64,000 nt of DNA from Viridibacillus arvi (GTDB lineage Bacteria > Bacillota > Bacilli > Bacillales_A > Planococcaceae). Below, one piece after another: positions 44,559 through 54,148 of the stretch; the stretch's first letter is position 1; each line of letters starts with the position of its first letter. The translations under genes were made by a program, and so were the position numbers. Under the pieces are notes generated by a model. The model was not told where the DNA came from. It searched no databases and worked only from the letters and a program-made list of their open reading frames with translations. The DNA lies in the NCBI RefSeq assembly GCF_001274945.1, contig NZ_LILB01000005.1:1160312-1224311 (forward strand). The letters are read 5' to 3'.

Positions 44559-47500
44559 TTATTTCTCAACATTGATATACAGCTTACCTTTCGCTTCTTG
44601 ACGCGTTTCGTTTTTGAAATTATCAACAGCTTTTACTTCGATTACCGCTCCCTTAGCTACTGTTCCTGATGGTACTGTCCAATAGCCTACGTAATGACCG
44701 TCCGCTTGTTCTGACATAGGTAGCTCAGTCGCATTTTGATCTTGTCCATTAACGTTTGTTAGAGGCATGTGGATGACGAAAGTAGCTTTCAATCCAGCTG
44801 CACTATCAAATTCAATTTTAACACTTTTGCCTGTTTCCAGATTAAGGTCTTCTACTGGTGTTAAGTTTTCAATGACAGGTGCATCGTAATTTGCTGTGAT
44901 ACTAATTTTCTTTGTTACTTTGTTGTTTGCTTTATCGCTAGCTACTACTTTGATTTCATTTACACCGTTGTCGAGAAGAATACGTTTCGAATATTTTCCA
45001 TTGACCACAGGTGCGTCTTTTCCATTTACACGTACCCAATCTAGATTCGCATCTTCAACAGTACCTTCAACTGTTACTGACTCACGGTTTGTTTTATCCC
45101 CATCGAGCGGACTTTCGATTTTCAGTTCCGGTTTCATCGTGTCTAATACAACATTAACAGCTTTAGATTCTCCTATTACTCGATTATCAAGAGTTGCTAC
45201 TGCTACGAATTCATTTGAACCCTCTGATAATTTAACATCGATTGAGAATTTACCATCTGCTCCAACGACGGCAGATCCAACTTCTTGATCATTTTGTTTT
45301 AATTTAATCGTCGTTGTTGGTGAAGCTGTTCCTTCGATTTTTGTTGATGCTTCATTTGTCACAGATTTTGTTGCTGGTGAAGTAATTACTGGGCCCTGTA
45401 CTTCATAACTTACACGGGCACGAATCATGTAGTTTCCTTCTTCAGCAGGTGATGGTGACCAAGCATCGGAAACACCTTGGTAGCTTCGTCCTGCATTTTC
45501 TCCACTTTCATCTGTTGCAAGACCTGGTGTGTTCGGACTAGCATGCGTTTGACGATATACCATGTAGAAGTCGCCATTTACAATAATATTGTGATCACTT
45601 AAATCAACAACTGTCCATTCACCATTACGTAGAGCTGTTGCATCAATTGGACCCGCAAGTTTCTTACCAGGCGATCCATCTGCCCCAGTCGTGTCCCAAA
45701 CTTCAACTGCGAATGCAGTACCACCTGGAACTGGCCATTCAGTGTCCCAGAATCGGAATACACCATCAGTTACAATGCCATTTTCTTTTCCTTCAGGAAG
45801 AGACATTTTCACTGCCCAAGCGTTTCCTGCTGCATTAAATGCACGTGCATTTTCAGGAGTACCGTCATCATAGCCAATTTCGCCACCCGGATAAGTGTAG
45901 AAAGGTTTTAACTCAATATCTTGAGTCGTAGCTTGTTGGCCAATTTTAATAGTTGTTTCTTGGCTATAGAAGCCACGAGCAACAACTTTTAATGTGTAGT
46001 CTCCTTCGTATGCAGTCAATGAATAGTTACCTTTTGCATCTGTAGTAACCGGCGTAATATTAGCATCTTCAACTAGTAAGATAGTTGCTCCTGCTATGCC
46101 TTCGCCTGTTGATTTGTCAGAGATTTTACCACTCACTGTATTTTGTGCAACTTCATTCAATGTGAAGTTTGCAGTTGCCATGCCATCTGCTTCAATCGAA
46201 ACAGATTGCTGTTTAGATGTGAACCCATAAGCTTCTGCTTTCGCAGTGAATGTTCCGGCACCATGTGTTAATGAATATGAACCATCAGCAGGATTTGAAT
46301 ACACTGAACGGCCAGATTCAAGAATACTTACTTGAGCACCTAAAGGTAAAAGCGTTGGATTCACAATAGCTTCTTCTACCGATGGTTTTTCTTTTGTAGG
46401 CAATACCGGACGAATAGTCTTAGGATCAACCCACTCTTTCATAGCTTCTTTATCTTTATCCTTTCCTACATTTCCTTTGTTACTGCTATTTTTATCGCTA
46501 GCGTTATTAGATTTATTGCCATTTACATTTTTGTTTTTGTCCTTATCTTTAGACACTTTGCCTGTTTGTGAGACATCCACTAACCCGATATCATCAATAT
46601 ACCAACCTTCTTTATTAACACTTCCATCAGAGAAAGCATTAAAACCAATATAGATGCGTTGACCTGCATAAGCTGATAAGTCAACTTCTGCATTTTTCCA
46701 ACCGTTTGAAGCACCTTGAACCATCATTACTTGTGTCCACTCTTCTCTATCTGTTGAGACAAAGACATGTCCATAATCCCAAGCTCTTCCCGATGTAGAT
46801 TCCTCGAAGTTATGCCATTGTTTGAACTGTAAATAAGAATGGCCTTGTGGTAAATCAACTGGAGGCATCACGAGTGTTGCGTTCATTTGGCTGTCATAGT
46901 TACCAGCTAAATTTGTTGCATACACTTTTTCACCAGAAGCAGCTTTTCCTGGACCAGACGTTGGTGTTCCCCACTCCCAGCTGTTTTTATTGCCAAACGA
47001 AGTCCAGCCAGTAGGTTGTTTTTCTAGGTTTTCAAAGTATCCTACTGTGATGCCAGGTTTTACTTGTACTACATATTCTTCACTATTCACTTCGTTATTA
47101 CCGAAGTCATTGACTGTCCATTTGTACTTGAATGAATCTACTTTAATCGCTTCACCAGGAATCGTTACACCGAACTCCCCTGATTTATAATCGCCTGATT
47201 TATGAGTTGCAGTAATTGCTTTCCAAGCGCCATTTGCGTCTTTGTAATTTAAGATAACAGATGAAACACTAATGTTATCTGTTACTGAAGCTGTCAAATC
47301 TAAATCCATCCCTGCAAATGCTTCTACAGGACTTTTATGTTTTAGTACTGGCGCTTCATTGTCATCACCTTGTTTTGTCACTTGACCTTTTAGCGTACCT
47401 AGGCCCGTAACTATTGAAGAAACTGCTGCTTGAGCATCTACTAATCCATAACCATATCCATGATTTGGTGTTTGTGGATATTCAGAGTCAGTTAATGGAA

Positions 47501-48947
47501 TTGCTGTATCAAGTAGAATTTGTTCCATTTCATCAACTGTTAAGTTCGCATTTACTTGACGAAGAAGAGCTAATACCCCCGATACTGCTGGGCCAGCCAT
47601 CGATGTTCCATTCCAGCCACCTTCATAGCCGCTACCTGGAACAGTTGATCGAATGTTCACACCAGGCGCTGAAATGTCTGGCTTGATTTGATCATATGGC
47701 GATGGTCCACGTAGTGAGAAACTTCCTACTTTGTTGTTAATATCAGTCGCACCAGTTGCAAATGCCTCTGGGTAATTAGCTGGTGCAGCAACAGAACCCG
47801 GTCCACCTGGATTCGTTCTCGTAGTGTTACCAGCCGAGAATTCAGGGAAAATTTCTGCAGCGCGCCAATTGAGTACTACATCTCGGTACCATTCATCAAG
47901 ACCTGGACCGCCACCCCAAGAGTTATTCACAATATCTGGAGCCATATCAACACGTGCATTTCCATTAGCATCAGTTGGCGCTAAAATCCATTGTGCAGCT
48001 GCTAATAGATCCGCATCTGTACCACCTTCTGCTGTAAATGCTTTGACAGAAATATATTTCGCACCAGGTGCAACCCCAACTTGGTTAGACCCATTTGGTT
48101 CACTTCCAACCATTGTTCCTGTTACGTGTGTACCATGTCCAATATCATCATACGGAGTGTTACGTCCAACAGTTGCATCAAACCAGTTGAAGTCATGTGA
48201 AACTTGTCCAGTAGATGCATTGAAACCACGATACTTTTGCTTTAATGCTGGATGATCCCATTGCACACCCGTATCAATACTTGCCACCACTGTTCCTGTT
48301 CCATCAATTCCTTTTGCCCAAACTTGAGGAGCTTTAACTCGTTCAACGTTCCACTCAACATTTGCAGTTTTTGATTTAGGTGCAGGTGTCTCTTTTGTTT
48401 TTGTCGTAAATAATTGACGTTTTTCATTTGGTAATACTTTTTCTACTTCTGCAAATGTCGCCACTTTTTCAGCAATCTCTTTTGTTGCGGTAACAGCCAT
48501 CCCATTAACGATGTAGTAGGATGTGATATCTTTTGCATTCCCTTTTTTCTCTTCTTGTTCAAGGAAGTCTTTGACTGTTTCTTGTGATTCAAGTGAAGTT
48601 GCCTTCAAATCAGATACAACTGCAGATCGTTGAGCGAGCTTAGCTTGATGGGCTGTCATTTTATCTGCCTTTGCATTTTTCTTCGCTTCAGTAGCTACCT
48701 TATGTGCAGCAGATTTTTCCTTAAATTTGATAAGGAATGTTACCTTTTCATCATCTTTAAAATTATTGAGTAATCGATCGCTTAGCTTGTCTTTCACGAG
48801 AGAAGTGTTAGAACTTGAATCTCTGAAAGATTGATGCAGCTTATCAGTCGTTTTCGCACTAGCAACATTTGGAGCGACTAAAGAAAATGCCATGAGTACA
48901 GATGCAGCGATGCTAAATGCTTTGACAGGACTACTTGTTTTCCTCAT
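44559..48947 (-). CDS. bpr: Bacillopeptidase F-like secreted subtilase
   Basis: ATG 48945-48947 has GGGGGA six bases upstream. The 1462-residue product (B. subtilis Bpr is similar in length) has a signal peptide (cut near NVASA), an inhibitor_I9-type propeptide (~60-180), and an S8 domain with Asp225 (ASIDTGVQWDHP), His271 (IGHGTHVTGT) and Ser449 (GWNGTSMAGPAVSG). Then come a MAM/immune-inhibitor-A-like beta domain (GYFENLEKQPTGW...), a Lys/Asn-rich linker (~800-840), two carboxypeptidase-regulatory-like repeats (SGKISDKSTGEGIAGATILL), and a C-terminal glucodextranase-like Ig region. It digests extracellular protein. Bpr is a DegU-controlled protease in B. subtilis. Confidence 0.9.
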   Translation of the reverse strand: MRKTSSPVKAFSIAASVLMAFSLVAPNVASAKTTDKLHQSFRDSSSNTSLVKDKLSDRLLNNFKDDEKVTFLIKFKEKSAAHKVATEAKKNAKADKMTAHQAKLAQRSAVVSDLKATSLESQETVKDFLEQEEKKGNAKDITSYYIVNGMAVTATKEIAEKVATFAEVEKVLPNEKRQLFTTKTKETPAPKSKTANVEWNVERVKAPQVWAKGIDGTGTVVASIDTGVQWDHPALKQKYRGFNASTGQVSHDFNWFDATVGRNTPYDDIGHGTHVTGTMVGSEPNGSNQVGVAPGAKYISVKAFTAEGGTDADLLAAAQWILAPTDANGNARVDMAPDIVNNSWGGGPGLDEWYRDVVLNWRAAEIFPEFSAGNTTRTNPGGPGSVAAPANYPEAFATGATDINNKVGSFSLRGPSPYDQIKPDISAPGVNIRSTVPGSGYEGGWNGTSMAGPAVSGVLALLRQVNANLTVDEMEQILLDTAIPLTDSEYPQTPNHGYGYGLVDAQAAVSSIVTGLGTLKGQVTKQGDDNEAPVLKHKSPVEAFAGMDLDLTASVTDNISVSSVILNYKDANGAWKAITATHKSGDYKSGEFGVTIPGEAIKVDSFKYKWTVNDFGNNEVNSEEYVVQVKPGITVGYFENLEKQPTGWTSFGNKNSWEWGTPTSGPGKAASGEKVYATNLAGNYDSQMNATLVMPPVDLPQGHSYLQFKQWHNFEESTSGRAWDYGHVFVSTDREEWTQVMMVQGASNGWKNAEVDLSAYAGQRIYIGFNAFSDGSVNKEGWYIDDIGLVDVSQTGKVSKDKDKNKNVNGNKSNNASDKNSSNKGNVGKDKDKEAMKEWVDPKTIRPVLPTKEKPSVEEAIVNPTLLPLGAQVSILESGRSVYSNPADGSYSLTHGAGTFTAKAEAYGFTSKQQSVSIEADGMATANFTLNEVAQNTVSGKISDKSTGEGIAGATILLVEDANITPVTTDAKGNYSLTAYEGDYTLKVVARGFYSQETTIKIGQQATTQDIELKPFYTYPGGEIGYDDGTPENARAFNAAGNAWAVKMSLPEGKENGIVTDGVFRFWDTEWPVPGGTAFAVEVWDTTGADGSPGKKLAGPIDATALRNGEWTVVDLSDHNIIVNGDFYMVYRQTHASPNTPGLATDESGENAGRSYQGVSDAWSPSPAEEGNYMIRARVSYEVQGPVITSPATKSVTNEASTKIEGTASPTTTIKLKQNDQEVGSAVVGADGKFSIDVKLSEGSNEFVAVATLDNRVIGESKAVNVVLDTMKPELKIESPLDGDKTNRESVTVEGTVEDANLDWVRVNGKDAPVVNGKYSKRILLDNGVNEIKVVASDKANNKVTKKISITANYDAPVIENLTPVEDLNLETGKSVKIEFDSAAGLKATFVIHMPLTNVNGQDQNATELPMSEQADGHYVGYWTVPSGTVAKGAVIEVKAVDNFKNETRQEAKGKLYINVEK

Positions 48948-49724
48948 CTTCATTCCCCCTCTAATTTTATAAAGAAATTTGTTCTTTAATAGAAGCTGAT
49001 AGCCTTTTAAGTCACCCTAAAAAGACCAAAGAAAAACACCTTTGCCTCCTTTCCCAAACAGACATTTAGGTAAACAGAATCAATGGTGCCAAATATCAAT
49101 CTCTAGTTGTAACTACAACTATATAAGATTACAATTCATTTTTTTGTCAGTTTTTGGCGATTTTTTTCTCCATTTTTATAAATAATAGTAATTTACTATT
49201 AGATTACAGGTCTTAAGTCTCTAAAAGTTCATTTTAGTACATTGAAGCTATTCATAAAAAATACGTAGGAATGTTGCTATAACAATATTTATAAGGTTAA
49301 AGTTCGTTTTTGTTAAATTTATTAGATTTTCAATTTTATTGTAAAATGCCTAAATACACCTATAAAATTAAAAAGAGGGTAATATGACTATTAATTTTCA
49401 AAGTAAACGAATAGTACTAAAGGATTGTTTCTATTTTTGATTTCATTGTCTTTTCACCGTATCTATATTTTATATAATCAATTGAAAACAAAGAGTTTTC
49501 ATGTGTTTTTCATCCTAATACACAAAGAATTTTTTTACTTATTTTTCTATTTATTAAAATTTGAAATATCAAATTTAGCATTGCGTTTTCAAAGGACTAA
49601 TATCCTAACCCTAATAAAATGAGAGGATAACCTCTAAAACAAACAATCCTATTTTTCTATCCAGGAATGCTAAAAAAAGATATAAGAGCTCATTTAAGAT
49701 TTATGAAATAAGTGATGTTAATGC

Positions 49725-49757
49725 AAAAAAATCTCCTAAATTTTAAATTAGGAGATC
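49725..49757 (-). terminator. Orphan minus-strand terminator
   Basis: ATCTCCTAATTT and AAATTTAGGAGAT pair, followed by TTTTTTTGC on the minus strand. No gene lies just upstream on that strand, so it may end an unrecognised small RNA or mark a lost gene. Confidence 0.6.
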
Positions 49758-50055
49758 CATTTAAAGATAATTGAAATTTTATCCATTAATAACCATCTTT
49801 TCTATATTCATTAAATTGTTGTTTTCATGAAAAACAACAGGGCCTCTTTCGACTGTAACTATATTTAAATTCAAAATCGACAGAATATTATGTTAATTAA
49901 TGTTTTTTATATTATTTGAGCGTTAACCATAAGGGGATTGTGTAGTTTTATTGCCTAAAAACGATGATTTTTGAGGGAAATATAAAAATTATTATGATAC
50001 AACTATAAATATTTGTAATATTGTGACTATTAACCGTGATAACTATCCAAATTTT

Positions 50056-50079
50056 TTATTACCAGAATATTCACGTCTT
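50056..50079 (+). repeat. Tail-only relic of the 21-bp repeat element
   Basis: TTATTACCAGAATATTCACG resembles the tail of the full copies (TTATTTAGCAGAATATTC then ACGTCCT) with a few differences. No 21-bp unit precedes it. Confidence 0.55.
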
Positions 50080-50239
50080 ATTATAAGTGAATTCTAGTTC
50101 TCACGCTGATTTGGGAGCGCTTTATATCTCTATTTTTCTGAATTAAAATCCCATTTATGATGTCAATTCAACTCGAAATACCAACGAAAAGCTGACAATT
50201 CAGAAAAATCTTTCGACAAATTTTAGTGGTACATACAAC

Positions 50240-50338
50240 TGTGGATAACTTTATGCACATTATACATACCGCCCCTTCTATATTTAACCATTATATCCAT
50301 AAGTTAATCACAAATTATCCACGAAAGTCTGTGGATAA
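50240..50338 (+). promoter_or_regulatory. Cluster of DnaA boxes upstream of sda
   Basis: Three perfect boxes (TTATNCACA): TGTGGATAA at 50240-50248, TTATGCACA at 50251-50259, TGTGGATAA at 50330-50338. Two with one mismatch: TTAATCACA at 50304-50312 and TTATCCACG at 50315-50323. In B. subtilis DnaA bound at such boxes activates sda when replication is blocked. Confidence 0.85.
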
Positions 50339-50351
50339 AGGGGTGGTTGTC

Positions 50352-50380
50352 TTGTACAAAGCAATTTGCTACATTATTTA
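50352..50380 (+). promoter_or_regulatory. Possible sigma-A promoter of sda
   Basis: TTGTAC (50352-50357), 17 bases, TATTTA (50375-50380), directly after the last DnaA box. Confidence 0.45.
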
Positions 50381-50460
50381 TAGCAAAGTTAACTATCAAT
50401 ATATTCCATCTTGTTTCGATTTAGAACTCGACTCACAAAAATATGGAGGTGAACTAATTC

Positions 50461-50595
50461 GTGAGTAAATTATCAGACGATTTACTGATTAAAGCTTATG
50501 TTACTGCCACTACTAGCATGTTAAATCCAGATTTCATTTACCTATTAAAAATTGAAATTATGCGTCGCTCTCTAATTAAAAAAGTCCCGTGTTAA
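50461..50595 (+). CDS. sda: Sda, checkpoint inhibitor of sporulation kinase
   Basis: The 44-residue product starts at GTG 50461 with GGAGGT ten bases upstream. MSKLSDDLLIKAYVTATTSM followed by LNPDFIYLLKIEIMRRSL is plainly the Sda helical hairpin; the B. subtilis protein has the same KLSDELLIESY, LNxDFIxLI and EIKRRSL blocks. Sda binds KinA/KinB and stops phosphate transfer toward Spo0A when DNA replication is in trouble. Five DnaA-type boxes lie 120-220 bases upstream, as expected for this circuit. The gene has no neighbour within 700 bases on either side. Confidence 0.88.
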   Translation: MSKLSDDLLIKAYVTATTSMLNPDFIYLLKIEIMRRSLIKKVPC

Positions 50596-51614
50596 ACTGA
50601 TACAGCATTTATAATAATGTGACGTTAGCTTTTCTTGTTCTTGATAGTCATCTCAATATAAGTAGCTATTTAATTCTTCGTTTGAACACCAATATAAATT
50701 AGAGATCCATTTGATGATCGTCATGTATTTCAACTTTTAAAGCGTCATATTAGCCTGTGTCCTATTATTGATAGTTTATATGCTAATTACTTGGAAACTC
50801 ATTTCAGAAGGCACTATTGCCATTGCACGATTTAAACAAATTATTATTAGTTGATGATAACGTTTCCAAGTAATAAACTTCGTACAAAAAAAGCCAAATA
50901 CAATGAATGTATGAACTTGATAAAGAGATCTAGACAATATTAGATTTAACAATTATGTATACAATGTTGACAGAGTAATCTTGTCCTATTACCCTGTCAA
51001 TTCTTCAATAATATTGGCTACTCATTTTAATACCTCAACGCTGAATCGTTTCGAATACCAAAAAACATATATAAATGCAGCTAAATTCACTCTACTCTTC
51101 TCTAATGATTTCATCTGTAAACTACCAAGATCTACTTATAAATCCTCTAGCATTAATTATTTTTAAATAATTTAAACAAAAATGCAATTTCTTCAACAAC
51201 TCTTCTAAATATCTAAAAATGAATTCTGACCTCTTTATTATAAAAACATCCTTAATTCAACAGTAATCAAAAAAATCAATATAGTTATGTTTATTTTTCT
51301 GATAGTGCCTTACTTGTTACAACTATCGCAATTGATTCATGACTAAACATATGGCAATAATTTAACCGCTCTAGTTATTATATTAGTATTACATTTTGAG
51401 TTTGTATTTTCTTTAATGATTAAACTACTTTCTATGATTTATTGGAAAATTCCTAGCTTCTATTTTTATGAACTAATCTGCTTTATAAAAGTTTTTTCAA
51501 ATATCTAATTGAGCCTTAATTTATATATATCTTACTCTGATTTTATAGCTTTTTTTGACCGAAAATTTTATCTGAATTATCTCTTTTGTCAAAATTTATT
51601 TTAAAAGAAAACTC
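50596..51614. other. Gene-poor AT-rich region between sda and proline dehydrogenase
   Basis: No convincing gene in about 1 kb. The only structure I find is the 12-base inverted repeat at 50787-50873. Short frames have poor composition and no ribosome sites. Confidence 0.55.
50787..50873. repeat. 12-bp perfect inverted repeat around 63 bases
   Basis: TTACTTGGAAAC (50787-50798) and GTTTCCAAGTAA (50862-50873). The right arm is preceded by GATAAC, giving TGATAACGTTTCCA, a two-mismatch cre-like sequence. Function unknown. Confidence 0.45.
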
Positions 51615-51641
51615 TTGCAATTTGAAATTTTGTGATATAAT
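51615..51641 (+). promoter_or_regulatory. Promoter of the proline dehydrogenase gene
   Basis: TTGCAA (51615-51620), 15 bases, TATAAT (51636-51641) with an extended -10 TGA just before it, about 40 bases upstream of the start codon. Confidence 0.65.
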
Positions 51642-51682
51642 CGCTTGGAATTTAGTTCACAAATGATGGGGAGAGATTTTTT

Positions 51683-52654
51683 ATGATATTAAGAGACTTT
51701 TTTATGTATTTATCCGAGAATCGCACACTAAATGCAGCTGCTCAAAGATACGGTTTAAAGATGGGGGCACAAAGTGTAGTAGCCGGTACTAATATTCAAG
51801 AAACGATTGATAGTATTAAAGAATTAAATAAGCATGGTATCGCATGTACAGTTGATAACTTAGGAGAATTTGTTTTTGAAAAATCAGAAGCTACTGCTGC
51901 TAAAAATCAAATTTTAGAATTAATTCAAGCAATTCACGATCATGGGGTAGATGCTCATATCTCTTTAAAACCTTCACAATTAGGTTTAGACATTGATATT
52001 GACTTCTGTTATGAAAATTTAAAAGAAATTGTTGCTCTAGCTGATCAATACAATATTTTCGTGAACTTTGACATGGAGAATTATGATCGTTTACACCCTT
52101 CTTTTGAGTTGATGGAGCAACTAAATGCTGAGCACCAAAATATCGGTACAGTTATTCAAGCCTATTTCCATGAATCTGATGAAAATATCGAAAAATATAA
52201 AAACTACCGTTTGCGTATCGTAAAAGGTGCTTATAAAGAACCAGCAAATATTGCTTACCAAGATAAAGCTGAAATCGATGCAAAATATATTAAATTAATT
52301 GAATATCACTTACTGAATGGTAAATTTACTTCAATCGCAACACATGATCACCGTGTCATTAACCATGTAAAACAATTTGTTAAAACAAATAATATTCCAA
52401 ATGACAAATTTGAATTCCAAATGCTTTATGGTTTCCGTAAAGATATGCAACTTCAATTAGCAAAAGAAGGCTATAACTTCTGTACTTACGTGCCATTTGG
52501 TCGTGATTGGTATGGATACTTCATGCGCCGTTTAGCGGAGCGTCCTCAAAACTTAACGCTTGTTACAAAACAAGTTTTCAATAAAAAAACAAACACTGCG
52601 ATTGGCTTAGCTGCATCAGCATTCATCGTTGGTCGACTATCAAAACGCAAATAA
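51683..52654 (+). CDS. Proline dehydrogenase
   Basis: The 323-residue protein matches monofunctional Bacillus proline dehydrogenases (PutB/FadM/PutM, about 300 residues). Landmarks are GIACTVDNLGEFV, HISLKPSQLGLDI, VNFDMENYDRL, YRLRIVKGAYKEP, SIATHDHRVI, EFQMLYGFRKDM and the terminal FAD/substrate motif YVPFGRDWYGYFMRRLAERP. It oxidises proline to pyrroline-5-carboxylate using FAD and passes electrons to quinone. The next step is encoded at 54149. GGGGAGAG precedes the ATG. The gene is convergent with the RocR-like regulator. Confidence 0.93.
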   Translation: MILRDFFMYLSENRTLNAAAQRYGLKMGAQSVVAGTNIQETIDSIKELNKHGIACTVDNLGEFVFEKSEATAAKNQILELIQAIHDHGVDAHISLKPSQLGLDIDIDFCYENLKEIVALADQYNIFVNFDMENYDRLHPSFELMEQLNAEHQNIGTVIQAYFHESDENIEKYKNYRLRIVKGAYKEPANIAYQDKAEIDAKYIKLIEYHLLNGKFTSIATHDHRVINHVKQFVKTNNIPNDKFEFQMLYGFRKDMQLQLAKEGYNFCTYVPFGRDWYGYFMRRLAERPQNLTLVTKQVFNKKTNTAIGLAASAFIVGRLSKRK

Positions 52655-52690
52655 AAAAAATCCCGCTCAAAAGGCGGGATTTTTTATTTT
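52653..52690. terminator. Bidirectional terminator between proline dehydrogenase and the regulator
   Basis: ATCCCGC and GCGGGAT flank TCAAAAG, with A's before and T's after, serving both convergent genes. Confidence 0.85.
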
Positions 52691-54006
52691 TTCTCTTCAG
52701 CATCTTTCATTCGTTTCATGCGATATTGTAAGCTTTGTCTTTTTAACCCTAGCTCTTTTGCAGTTTTTGAGACATTACCACCAAAGAATTCAAGGGCTTT
52801 GACTACATAATAGTCTTCCACTTCACGGATATATTGATCGAGTGGACGGAGATCTTTTACTGTCTGCACGATAAATAATTCACTTTGCACAGTATTTTCC
52901 TGACGATGAATGTCTTGCACCTTCCATCGGAAATAAGCTGGTAACATCTCATAAGTAATACTCTCTTCTGTAGTGATAAGAGATGCTATTTCGTCTAATA
53001 ACACTTCTAATTCCTTCAAGTTTCCTGGCCAATCATAAGACAAAAATATTTCTTCGACTTCTAGTACAAGACCTTTTACAAAGGACCCGTAGTCTTGTCG
53101 ATGTCTCGAAAAGTAATCATTCACGAAGGGCATAATATCTTCTTTTCGTTCTCTGATTGATGGAACACGGATTGTAAGTGATGAGAAGAAAAAGTATAGG
53201 CTTTTCGATAGCTTACCATCACTTATTAGTTCAATTGGGTCGCCACCAATACTAGCGATAAAGACGTGATTTTTTGTTTCATGGATTTTCAATAATTCTA
53301 CGATTCTTTCCTGTGCTGACATCGATAAATATTCAATGCGTTCACCGAAAAAAGTAATGTTATGATGCTCAGTTATATATTTTTCTAGCTGTGCAATTAC
53401 TGCTTCTTCGTCTCTTCTACATATGAGCGTTATAAATTGTTCGTTGGGTACAGAAAGTGAGTGGTGAATTCCTTCAGCGATCATATCTTTCCCAGTTCCT
53501 GATTCCCCGATAAGCATTACAGAAATACGACTAGTCGCAGCAATTTTTGCAGTTGAAATTACATTCTTCATCGCTGCTGAAACAGCTGTAATTGTTTCAA
53601 ACGTTAAAGGTTGACCATAACGTCGGAGTGGCTGATACATCATGAATTCTTGTGTAGAAATATCTCTCGCAAACTCTACTGCTCCAAGAATTCGCCCTTC
53701 TTTTTCAATCGGCAAAATATTATTGATGGTCGTAATCTCCTGCCCTTTTCGATTCCAAAAAGTTTTTTTATGATTTCGAATCGGTTGACCTTTATGTAAC
53801 ACTTGTAGCAATAAACTCTCTTCAGCTTCAAAATTAATAATTTCCCTTGCGGAGCGTTTTTTAACCTCCTCATCTGTTATGCCCTCAAGCTCTTTCATTT
53901 TTTTATTATAAATTACCGGCATTCCGTTAACATCGATTGCACTAATGCCGATATCACTCATTTCCGTAATAAATTCATACAATTGCAGAAGACCATTTAA
54001 TTCCAA
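52684..54006 (-). CDS. RocR-like PAS/AAA+/Fis regulator with degenerate ATPase
   Basis: The 440-residue protein has a PAS domain (~1-120), an AAA+ domain with a Walker A (MLIGESGTGKD, 165-174), and a Fis-type C-terminal helix-turn-helix (NVSKTAKELGLKRQSLQYRM). The overall plan is that of sigma-54 activators such as RocR, which controls arginine/proline breakdown. However, the GAFTGA loop is absent (LICRRDEEAVIAQLEKYITE is where it should be), and the Walker B region reads ITFFGERIEYL instead of TLFLDEIGEL. It therefore may not remodel sigma-54 polymerase. It is divergent from P5C dehydrogenase, its probable target. Confidence 0.87.
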   Translation of the reverse strand: MELNGLLQLYEFITEMSDIGISAIDVNGMPVIYNKKMKELEGITDEEVKKRSAREIINFEAEESLLLQVLHKGQPIRNHKKTFWNRKGQEITTINNILPIEKEGRILGAVEFARDISTQEFMMYQPLRRYGQPLTFETITAVSAAMKNVISTAKIAATSRISVMLIGESGTGKDMIAEGIHHSLSVPNEQFITLICRRDEEAVIAQLEKYITEHHNITFFGERIEYLSMSAQERIVELLKIHETKNHVFIASIGGDPIELISDGKLSKSLYFFFSSLTIRVPSIRERKEDIMPFVNDYFSRHRQDYGSFVKGLVLEVEEIFLSYDWPGNLKELEVLLDEIASLITTEESITYEMLPAYFRWKVQDIHRQENTVQSELFIVQTVKDLRPLDQYIREVEDYYVVKALEFFGGNVSKTAKELGLKRQSLQYRMKRMKDAEEKK

Positions 54007-54090
54007 TTTTTTTACCCCTTTAAGTTTTTTATAATTTTTTGAATATTTTTATTGTAATATGCCAAATGATGTTGCATTATTATATATATA

Positions 54091-54123
54091 CTTTTCAGAA
54101 AAGTGCAAACTCATTTTGCACTT
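54091..54123. promoter_or_regulatory. Palindromic operator upstream of P5C dehydrogenase
   Basis: AAGTGCAAA (54101-54109), CTCAT, TTTGCACTT (54115-54123): perfect nine-base arms, overlapping CTTTTCAGAAAAG (54091-54103), itself palindromic. It ends 25 bases before the rocA ATG and is a likely site for the divergent regulator. Confidence 0.6.
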
Positions 54124-54148
54124 TACAACTTAGGGGGAGAAAAAAATA

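Larger units (their letters stand above)
48948..50220. other. Gene-poor AT-rich region upstream of sda
   Basis: No convincing gene is seen in about 1.27 kb. It contains the bpr promoter region, an orphan minus-strand terminator (49725-49757) and a tail-only relic of the 21-bp repeat element (50056-50079). Confidence 0.6.

Noticed and set aside
50240-50338. Replication origin
   Set aside because: The DnaA boxes lie directly upstream of sda, and no dnaA, dnaN or AT-rich unwinding array is adjacent.
54061-54148. Sigma-54 promoter for P5C dehydrogenase
   Set aside because: TTGCA occurs, but no TGGCAC lies at the required spacing upstream.
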